Shown here: in pieces, positions 16,350-21,807 of the stretch | How positions within the stretch are numbered: position 1 is the stretch's first letter | How the letters are laid out: every line of letters begins with the position of its first letter | Assembly (NCBI GenBank): GCA_002336035.1 | Contig: DDED01000135.1 | Location: 1 to 21,807, forward strand | Source: Cellvibrionales bacterium UBA1963 | Lineage (GTDB): Bacteria > Pseudomonadota > Gammaproteobacteria > Pseudomonadales > UBA7434 | DNA length: 21,807 nucleotides | Direction: 5' to 3' | The notes under the pieces: model-generated | Told to the model about the DNA's origin: nothing | Database searches by the model: none | What the model saw: the letters and a program-made list of their open reading frames with translations, nothing else | Translations under genes and position numbers: made by a program

Positions 16350-19163
16350 TTAGTGTGCCTCATCCCAATTTTTGCCGCAACCTACGTCAACGACTAAAGG
16401 AATAACAAGCTCTGTTGCTGTAGACATTAGCTTAGAAATATTATCTTTCGCAAAATCTAATTTTTCAGTTGGCACTTCAAACACCAATTCATCGTGGACC
16501 TGCATAATCATTTTTATATCAGCATTGTGGTTTAGCCAGTGACTGACTTTTATCATCGCAAGCTTAATAATATCTGCTGCAGTGCCTTGCATCGGTGCAT
16601 TAATTGCAGTTCGTTCAGCGGCTTGTCGTCGCATACCATTACCGCTATTGATTTCAGGTAAATATAAACGACGACCAAAAAGTGTCTCGACATAACCTTG
16701 CTCCGCAGCAATGCTGCGGGTATCTTCCATATAATTTAATACTCCTGGATAGCGCTCAAAATAACGGTCGATATAACTTTGCGCATCGTGTCGGCCAATA
16801 TCTAATTGCTTGGCTAAGCCAAACGCCGACATTCCATAAATCAATCCAAAATTAATGGCTTTGGCTCTACGTCTTTGTTCTTGACTTACTTCAGCAAGAC
16901 CAACTGCAAACACTTCAGCGGCAGTGGCTTTATGCACATCTAAACCTGCATTAAACGCATCGACTAAGCCTTTATCTTCTGATAAATGCGCCATGATACG
17001 CAATTCAATTTGCGAGTAATCAGCTGCTAAAATAGAACTGCCTGCTGGTGCGACAAATGCCTGTCTGACTCGTCTTCCCTCGTTAGTTCTGATAGGAATA
17101 TTTTGTAAATTAGGATCTGACGATGACAGCCTACCTGTCGCTGTCACTGCCTGATGATAAGAGGTATGCACCCTACCAGTAGATGGGTCAATTTGTTCTG
17201 GTAAACGATCGGTGTACGTCGATTTTAATTTGCTTAAGCCGCGATATTCCATAATTACTTTTGGCAGTGGGTAATCTAGTGCTAACTCCTGAAGCACAGG
17301 CTCTGCTGTCGATGGCTGGCCTTTTGGTGTTTTCTTAATTACTTTTATTTTTAACTTTTCGAATAAGATCGTTTGTAATTGCTTAGGCGAGGCTAAATTA
17401 AATTCTTCACCGGCTAACTCATAAGCCTGCTGTGCTAATTGGCCTATTCTTGCGGTTAACTCCTGACTTTGTTGCGCCAAAATAGCGTCATCAATTAGCG
17501 CGCCTGTTTGCTCGACTTGACAAATAATATCAAGCAACGGTAGTTCAATATCACGGTATAATTGTTTCAATTTAGGCGCCATGTTCAACGCATGTGTCAA
17601 CTCATTCTGCAGCCTTAAAGTAATATCTGCATCTTCTGCCGCATAGGGACCGGCAATGGCTAGATCAACTTGATCAAACGTAATCTGCTTGGCACCCTTG
17701 CCCGCAACATCTTCATACTTAGTGGTCGTCTCATCCAAATAATGTATCGCCAAACTGTCCATATCATGTCGGCTAGCCGTTGAATTTAATACGTAAGACA
17801 TCAGCATAGTATCGTCGCCAATGCCTTGCAGTTGAATCCCATGATTTGCCATGACATGCTTATCGTATTTTAAGTTTTGACCTATTTTTTTACAGTCTGG
17901 ATTTTCAAGAATAGGTTTAAGTGCAGTAAGAACCTGCTCTTCACTTAGCTGATCTGGTGCATCGATATAATTATGGCCAAAGGGAATATAAGCGGCTTCA
18001 CCAGGTGAAGTGCTAATCGATACGCCAACGACCCTCGCCTGCATATAATTCAAGCTAGTAGTTTCAGCATCGAAAGAAAATTGCTTGCTTGCCAATATTT
18101 TCTCTACCCACGCATGCAGCCGATCTAGCTCATAAACTGTTTCATATTTTCGTTCGATTTGTTGCGATTTAACTCGTCCTGAATTATCTTTTTTGTCTGG
18201 TTGCACCGTGATTTCATTGTTAGCAATCGTCGTCGATAGACTTGGTTGGTCAATTGTTTTTTTTATATTTTGATTGTTCTTAGTCGTCTCTTTGATCCAT
18301 GTTTTAAATTCATATTCTGTAAAAAGCTCATGCAAACGCTCAACATCTTGAGCTTTACTAAGTTCGCCTTGATGGAGTTCTAAGGCATCAGCTTCTAATG
18401 CGACGTTAAGTTTTATCGTGGCTAATCGATACGATAAACGGGCATCTTCTTCATGTGCAACCAACTTTTCAGCTAATTTCTTTGCCCCTCGCACAGGTAC
18501 ATCAGCGACTTGATCTAACTTTTGATAAATTTCATCGATCCCGCCTAAAGCTTGTATTAATCCGAGCGCTGTTTTCTCACCGACCCCAGCAACACCAGGA
18601 ATATTGTCAACTTTGTCACCCATTAGCGCGAGGTAATCAATTATGTGATTTGCAGGGATGCCAAACTTCTCGACCACCCCGGCTTCATCCATTAATGTGT
18701 TGGTCATCGTATTCACTAATGTGACATGCGGGTTAACCAGCTGAGCCATATCTTTATCGCCTGTCGAGACCACCACTGGAATCGCCTGTTCACTTGCTTG
18801 GTGTGCTAATGTGCCAATAACGTCATCGGCTTCAACCCCAGCTACGGCCAATAGGGGCAAACCCATTGCTTTGACAATTTCATGAATAGGCGCAACTTGT
18901 GGGCGAAGGTCTTCTGGCATAGCCGATCGGTTGGCCTTGTACGCCGGATACATATCATCTCGAAACGTTTTCCCTTTAGCGTCGAATATCACCACAATGA
19001 CACTGTCAGTGTAAGTTTTTTGTAAACTTCTCAACATGTTTATCACGCCCTTGATGGCCCCAGTAGGCAGCCCTTTAGCGTTTTTGAGAGGGGGTAACGC
19101 GTGAAAAGCGCGGTAAAGGTAGGAAGAGCCGTCTACCAAAACAAGCGGTTGGATTGAAGCCAT
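16350..19163 (-). CDS. polA: DNA polymerase I
   Basis: Repair and Okazaki-fragment polymerase. All three domains are present: a 5'-3' nuclease (about 1-290, with GDKDMAQLV and LMGDKVDNIPGVAGVGEKTA); a 3'-5' exonuclease keeping the acidic sites in FSFDAETTSLN, IGQNLKYDKH and YAAEDADITLRL, so proofreading is expected; and a polymerase with motif A DYSQIELRIMAHLS, motif B RRRAKAINFGLIYG and motif C VHDE at 889-892. The frame is open to 19265, but family proteins begin as MASIQPLVLVDGSSYLYRAF, so the ATG at 19163 is chosen (937 residues against 928 in E. coli). Confidence 0.97.
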   Translation of the reverse strand: MASIQPLVLVDGSSYLYRAFHALPPLKNAKGLPTGAIKGVINMLRSLQKTYTDSVIVVIFDAKGKTFRDDMYPAYKANRSAMPEDLRPQVAPIHEIVKAMGLPLLAVAGVEADDVIGTLAHQASEQAIPVVVSTGDKDMAQLVNPHVTLVNTMTNTLMDEAGVVEKFGIPANHIIDYLALMGDKVDNIPGVAGVGEKTALGLIQALGGIDEIYQKLDQVADVPVRGAKKLAEKLVAHEEDARLSYRLATIKLNVALEADALELHQGELSKAQDVERLHELFTEYEFKTWIKETTKNNQNIKKTIDQPSLSTTIANNEITVQPDKKDNSGRVKSQQIERKYETVYELDRLHAWVEKILASKQFSFDAETTSLNYMQARVVGVSISTSPGEAAYIPFGHNYIDAPDQLSEEQVLTALKPILENPDCKKIGQNLKYDKHVMANHGIQLQGIGDDTMLMSYVLNSTASRHDMDSLAIHYLDETTTKYEDVAGKGAKQITFDQVDLAIAGPYAAEDADITLRLQNELTHALNMAPKLKQLYRDIELPLLDIICQVEQTGALIDDAILAQQSQELTARIGQLAQQAYELAGEEFNLASPKQLQTILFEKLKIKVIKKTPKGQPSTAEPVLQELALDYPLPKVIMEYRGLSKLKSTYTDRLPEQIDPSTGRVHTSYHQAVTATGRLSSSDPNLQNIPIRTNEGRRVRQAFVAPAGSSILAADYSQIELRIMAHLSEDKGLVDAFNAGLDVHKATAAEVFAVGLAEVSQEQRRRAKAINFGLIYGMSAFGLAKQLDIGRHDAQSYIDRYFERYPGVLNYMEDTRSIAAEQGYVETLFGRRLYLPEINSGNGMRRQAAERTAINAPMQGTAADIIKLAMIKVSHWLNHNADIKMIMQVHDELVFEVPTEKLDFAKDNISKLMSTATELVIPLVVDVGCGKNWDEAH

Positions 19164-19179
19164 AAGCGAGGCAATACCT

Positions 19180-19208
19180 TTTTTATTGATCGGAGTGTTA
19201 ATTTGCAA
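19180..19208 (-). promoter_or_regulatory. Weak sigma-70 promoter candidate for polA
   Basis: Read leftward, TTGCAA (19208-19203) and TAAAAA (19185-19180) are 17 bases apart. The transcript would have a very short leader of about ten bases, and the -10 is poor. Confidence 0.22.
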
Positions 19209-19247
19209 GTTTATCACAGCAGTGGGTCTCGATTCATAATTCAATGG

Positions 19248-19261
19248 TGGCTTGCAAGCCA
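19248..19261. repeat. Perfect 14-base palindrome upstream of polA
   Basis: TGGCTTGCAAGCCA is its own reverse complement. It lies 85 bases upstream of the chosen polA start. A second TTGCAAG lies at 19203-19209. It could be an operator or chance; no regulator is recognised. Confidence 0.45.
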
Positions 19262-19310
19262 ACACTGAATCTCAACCGTTAATCGCCTAAATAATGACTG
19301 CGATCTAAGA

Positions 19311-19350
19311 TGTTACCTTGTTAATGTTGGCCATGAACCGATTGGTAACA
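19311..19350. repeat. Inverted pair TGTTACC ... GGTAACA
   Basis: Seven-base arms at 19311-19317 and 19344-19350, 26 bases apart. The same hexamers form the tight palindrome at 19499-19515, which suggests a shared binding protein rather than an RNA hairpin. Confidence 0.4.
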
Positions 19351-19498
19351 CTACCCGTATAACTCCACAAAGAAACCTTTATTTTAAAGATTTCAACAAG
19401 ATAAAGCTGGCTTACGAGCATGGCAACTGAAATTAACAATTATTTACACTATTTTTTGATCAATAAAGGGTTTTAGATCTAGCGTTATCCTTAACATG

Positions 19499-19515
19499 TG
19501 TTACTATATGTAACA
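19499..19515 (+). promoter_or_regulatory. Palindromic operator overlapping an extended -10 promoter
   Basis: TGTTAC-TATAT-GTAACA is a perfect inverted repeat with six-base arms. Within it, TGTTACTAT fits an extended -10 (TG-N-TACTAT, -10 at 19502-19507). No -35 is seen at the right distance, which extended -10 promoters do not need. A further half-site, TAACA at 19492-19496, lies just upstream. A bound protein would block the promoter, so repression is the natural reading, but the regulator is unknown. Confidence 0.45.
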
Positions 19516-19598
19516 TGGAAACAACGAAGTTTATTAACCCGATCGATGCCAAGCCACAAGCGAGTCATCATCAACAAACGAAAGGAGTAACACCATGA
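19515..19598 (+). CDS. Possible 27-codon upstream open reading frame
   Basis: An ATG at 19515, directly at the end of the operator, opens 27 codons ending in TGA at 19596-19598. That stop overlaps the ATG of the small exported gene as ATGA. The predicted peptide is polar, His/Gln-rich in its second half and without a signal. There is no ribosome site in front; transcription from the extended -10 would begin at about 19513-19515, so a leaderless message is possible. It could instead be untranslated leader. Confidence 0.3.
   Translation: METTKFINPIDAKPQASHHQQTKGVTP
19581..19587 (+). promoter_or_regulatory. Strong ribosome binding site of the small exported gene
   Basis: AAAGGAG lies seven bases before the ATG at 19595, ideal spacing, and supports this short gene being real. 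Confidence 0.8.
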
Positions 19599-19906
19599 AA
19601 AAACTAACTTACTCTGCCATTTCGTATGTAGCGGCAACACTGCTCCTATCAGGATCAGTCCTTGCCAATCCAGCCGACGTGAGTGGAGACTCTAACCTGA
19701 TTACTGAGCGCATTTCTGCCAATTATGAACCTACCTTTTACTTGGCCTTAAATCGTTACCCTGTAGCGCTGCCCTCAATGTCTCAATACAGAAGCTCGTC
19801 ATCAACGATTACCAGTAACAGCGAAGCCTATATCGATAGCCTTCACAAAGAGTTACGTGATCAGCTGGATATTTTGATCGAAACGAAAGAATCTTTTTCT
19901 TACTAG
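19595..19906 (+). CDS. Small exported protein of unknown family
   Basis: I do not recognise this 103-residue protein. It has a clear signal peptide: MKK, a hydrophobic core through ATLLLSGS, and probable cleavage after SVLA before Asn25, leaving about 79 residues. The mature part is polar, with no cysteines, metal motif or membrane segment. It has a Ser-rich stretch (SSSSTITSNSE) at about 68-78 and a charged, probably helical end (EAYIDSLHKELRDQLDILIETKESF). It has a strong ribosome site, a likely promoter and operator, and an intrinsic terminator 25 bases after the stop, so it is probably a single-gene transcript under its own control. A role in the periplasm or outside the cell is inferred only from the signal. 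Confidence 0.78.
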   Translation: MKKLTYSAISYVAATLLLSGSVLANPADVSGDSNLITERISANYEPTFYLALNRYPVALPSMSQYRSSSSTITSNSEAYIDSLHKELRDQLDILIETKESFSY

Positions 19907-19931
19907 TCTTGTACCTCAGGAAGATACCTTT

Positions 19932-19954
19932 GGGCCCTATGGGCCCCTTTTTTT
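19932..19954 (+). terminator. Rho-independent terminator of the small exported gene
   Basis: GGGCCC (19932-19937), loop TAT and GGGCCC (19941-19946) form a six-pair all-GC stem, followed by C and seven T (19948-19954). No T-run lies on the other side, so it serves rightward transcription only and shields the convergent nuclease gene. Confidence 0.85.
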
Positions 19955-19984
19955 GAGCTTTTTTCGTACGACGGTGAAGATAGC

Positions 19985-20443
19985 CTAGTCACAAAAGCCG
20001 TAAAAACCGCGGGTAAAATAACAATACTCTTTTGCTACCCCCATTTTTAATAATTGTCGATTTATTTCCATGCCAGACGAGTCAGGACTCAAATAGCATC
20101 GAGCCACAATCCGATCGTAACGATCAAGCGCCTTCGGAAAGCACGATAAACGCTGGTCATCAACTAATTGATGAAGGGCGCTTCTTGCTGGCCAGTAGCC
20201 CGGTTTATTGCGCTCTGGCGCATCAACACCCCACAGTCTTATTTGACGTTGCTGGCCAAATAAGTAAAGGCTATCGCCATCAACCACAATTCTAACCTTT
20301 AAAGACAGCATTGGTTTACGTGGGTCTTGTTCAACGTTAACGCTCTTTGCGGCAAAACTAAACTCACTAAAGAACGCATTAGTGCATACAAGGAGAACTA
20401 AGATAACTAGATGAATAACCGTCAGAGATAATGATTTAAACAT
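19985..20443 (-). CDS. Exported staphylococcal-nuclease-like (TNase) protein
   Basis: Predicted calcium-dependent phosphodiesterase of the thermonuclease fold. The residues of the staphylococcal active site can be placed: Asp55 (VVDGDS), Arg69 (IRLWG), Asp74 and Glu77 (GVDAPE), with the same spacing as Asp21, Arg35, Asp40 and Glu43, and Arg111 in DRYDRIVARC for Arg87. The C-terminal INRQLLKMGVAKEYCYFTR is typical. An N-terminal hydrophobic stretch (about 5-31) ending FSFAA suggests secretion or a membrane anchor. Four cysteines lie after the signal stretch. At 152 residues it is compact but complete. It follows the SCO1 gene by 47 bases on the same strand; a functional link to oxidase assembly is not evident. 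Confidence 0.88.
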   Translation of the reverse strand: MFKSLSLTVIHLVILVLLVCTNAFFSEFSFAAKSVNVEQDPRKPMLSLKVRIVVDGDSLYLFGQQRQIRLWGVDAPERNKPGYWPARSALHQLVDDQRLSCFPKALDRYDRIVARCYLSPDSSGMEINRQLLKMGVAKEYCYFTRGFYGFCD

Positions 20444-20490
20444 TAAAACGACCTAACGGGTGTAACGTATAAACGACTCTATTAGCGAAA

Positions 20491-21159
20491 TTATTGAGCA
20501 CTGGCTCGAATAGACTTATAGGTCATCAACATACGATCCACATCAAGCGGGGGCTTAAAAAAACCATTGTAATGGCCGGCAGGGTTTATGAGCGCAATAT
20601 GGCCACTGTGATCAACGGTATATTCGCCCGTCTCAGCATTAGTAACCACTTTCTGAAAAGCAACGTTTAACTGCTTTACAAGTCGATGAATAGATAAAAA
20701 CTCGCCCGTTACACCAATAAATTCTGTATTAAAATACTCAACATACGGTTTTAATGTTTCAGGTTTGTCGCGAGCAGGGTCAAGGCTAACCATTAAAAAC
20801 TGTGTGTCCACAGCATAATCAGTGTCAACCAAAAACTCAGCTAGCTTATTCATCATAGCCAACGTAGTAGGGCAAATATCAGGGCAATGAGTAAAACCGA
20901 AAAAAACTAAACTCCATTGACCTTTCAGTTGCAGCTTAGTGAATTCCATTTCGTTATGATCAAGTAGATCAAACTCGCCAATTTCACGCGGCGAGGAAAA
21001 CATAATTGCACCGTTAGCAACCAGCTCCTTAGGACTCAAGATGCGATCCATTGATAGGCGATTAACAAACAAGCCAAACACCACCACAATAAAACAACCG
21101 ATGACAATAAGCGTCTTCTTAATTCCCTGTTGCTGCTTTTGAGTCTCGCTTTGAGTCAC
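20491..21159 (-). CDS. SCO1/SenC/PrrC family copper chaperone
   Basis: Membrane-anchored thioredoxin-fold protein that helps load the CuA centre of cytochrome c oxidase. One transmembrane helix (about 15-33) is followed by the redox/copper motif GFTHCPDICPTT with Cys92 and Cys96, MVSLDPARDKPETLKPYV, and the copper-ligand histidine His184 in TVDHSGHIALINP. The 222-residue length is normal. The start is GTG at 21159, with AAAGG about 12 bases upstream; no ATG lies nearby. It comes 50 bases after ctaB, the usual partner, forming a heme-copper oxidase assembly set. Confidence 0.94.
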   Translation of the reverse strand: MTQSETQKQQQGIKKTLIVIGCFIVVVFGLFVNRLSMDRILSPKELVANGAIMFSSPREIGEFDLLDHNEMEFTKLQLKGQWSLVFFGFTHCPDICPTTLAMMNKLAEFLVDTDYAVDTQFLMVSLDPARDKPETLKPYVEYFNTEFIGVTGEFLSIHRLVKQLNVAFQKVVTNAETGEYTVDHSGHIALINPAGHYNGFFKPPLDVDRMLMTYKSIRASAQ

Positions 21160-21209
21160 TAATTACTGCCTTTAACATAATATTTGAAGGGGTATATATT
21201 TCTAAAACC

Positions 21210-21807
21210 TTAGTTAATCGCCTGCATCTCAATCGGCGGAGGTGTGCGGCTCAGCCGCTCATCTAACGGGAGAGCATAATGGTCAACCAACATAATAATA
21301 AATAAAGCCATTAAATAAATGATCGAATATTTAAACGTTTGCATTGGCGCTTCTGGGTCTTTATTGACGACCATCACCACGGCCCAATACAAAAAACCTA
21401 GGCCTAGAACAACGGCGCCCATAAGATACAATATGCCGAACATCTTGGTAGCAAATGGCAGCACTGACACAACAAAAAGCATGATGGTATAAAGCAAAAT
21501 GTGCAACCGAGTGTATTTTTCGCCATGGGTTACCGGTAGCATGGGTATGCCAACTTTGGCGTAATCATCTTTTCGATGGATCGCAAGGGCCCAAAAATGT
21601 GGCGGTGTCCATGCAAAAATAATGAGCACTAACAGCAAGGCATAACCATGTATCTCATTGGTCACGGCAGTCCAGCCCAACAGCGGCGGGGCTGCACCGG
21701 CTAAGCCGCCTATCACAATATTCTGAGGTGTCGCTCGCTTTAAAAAACACGTGTAAATGATGGCATAACCAATCAGCGAACCTAAGGTCAACCAAGCCGT
21801 GAGAGCT
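21210..21807 (-). CDS. ctaB: Protoheme IX farnesyltransferase (heme O synthase), 5' end beyond the window
   Basis: Adds a farnesyl group to heme B to make heme O for terminal oxidases. The frame stays open past the right edge (ALTAWLTLGSLIGYA), so the TTG at 21791 is not a true start; about a third of the protein with the first Asp-rich motif is missing. Visible are KRATPQNIVIGGLAGAAPPLLGW, FAWTPPHFWALAIHRKDDYAKVGIPMLP with the second Asp-rich region, and four to five hydrophobic segments. cyoE is the equivalent name when linked to bo3 oxidase; the adjacent SCO1 favours a cytochrome c oxidase context. Confidence 0.95.
   Translation of the reverse strand, partial: ALTAWLTLGSLIGYAIIYTCFLKRATPQNIVIGGLAGAAPPLLGWTAVTNEIHGYALLLVLIIFAWTPPHFWALAIHRKDDYAKVGIPMLPVTHGEKYTRLHILLYTIMLFVVSVLPFATKMFGILYLMGAVVLGLGFLYWAVVMVVNKDPEAPMQTFKYSIIYLMALFIIMLVDHYALPLDERLSRTPPPIEMQAIN

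Larger units (their letters stand above)
19164..19594. other. polA / small exported gene intergenic control region
   Basis: This 431-base divergent gap holds no long gene. It contains a weak polA promoter candidate, a 14-base perfect palindrome, four copies of a TGTTAC/GTAACA hexamer, an extended -10, a 27-codon frame and the strong ribosome site of the next gene. I looked for a small RNA (Spot 42 lies beside polA in enterics), but there is no matching hairpin and terminator set here. Confidence 0.6.

Noticed and set aside
18455..18724. Rightward 89-codon frame within polA
   Set aside because: It lies opposite the conserved 5' nuclease domain of polA; a shadow frame.
19164..19265. 34-codon N-terminal extension of polA
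   Set aside because: It is not similar to DNA polymerase I N-termini and contains the likely promoter region; the ATG at 19163 matches the family.
19164..19514. Spot 42-like small RNA beside polA
   Set aside because: No small RNA hairpin with a terminator is seen on either strand; the signals found fit regulatory DNA instead.
1..21807. A new defence, mobile or secondary-metabolism system
   Set aside because: All but one of the protein genes belong to familiar housekeeping or conserved families; there are no recombinase, toxin-antitoxin pair, repeat array, attachment site or compositional island.

Overview
The window is an ordinary, densely packed stretch of a gammaproteobacterial chromosome of moderate to low GC. 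All but a few of its roughly 22 genes belong to recognisable housekeeping families. The orders coaD/rsmD, ftsY-ftsE-ftsX-rpoH and metX-metW-DUF4426-rdgB-hemW with trmB are typical of Pseudomonas-like and marine gammaproteobacteria. The species cannot be named from the sequence alone; a free-living, aerobic, probably marine relative of the Pseudomonadales/Cellvibrionales is an inference. There are no rRNA or tRNA genes, insertion sequences, phage genes or CRISPR arrays.

Left part (1-5794). A leftward operon reads rsmD (16S rRNA methylation), coaD (coenzyme A synthesis) and ggt. ggt encodes a gamma-glutamyltransferase with a lipoprotein signal, starts inside the coaD stop codon, and runs off the left edge. 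It is divergent from the rightward cell-division and secretion operon ftsY-ftsE-ftsX, whose genes overlap at every junction.

Middle (5795-14059). rpoH (heat-shock sigma factor) has its own 311-base leader with a sigma-E-like promoter, a possible sigma-70 promoter and a tetraloop hairpin. It is followed by a DUF423 membrane protein and trmB. Converging on trmB is a leftward methionine/housekeeping cluster: metX, metW, a DUF4426 secreted protein, rdgB and hemW, with overlapping or near-overlapping ends. Upstream of metX on the same strand lie a VanZ-like protein, a MAPEG-family protein and an atypical SDR oxidoreductase.

Right part (14060-21807). recG (rightward) and polA (leftward) converge nine bases apart, both serving DNA repair. 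The polA upstream region also serves a rightward gene for a small exported protein of unknown family. That region has clustered TGTTAC/GTAACA half-sites, an extended -10 lying inside one of the palindromes, and a 27-codon upstream reading frame that overlaps the small gene by four bases. A strong intrinsic terminator follows. The window ends with a leftward set: ctaB (heme O synthase, 5' end off the right edge), a SCO1/SenC copper chaperone and an exported staphylococcal-nuclease-like protein.

I found no convincing multi-gene undescribed system. The best candidates for new biology are the control region and product of the small exported gene at 19499-19954, and the regulatory leader of rpoH.
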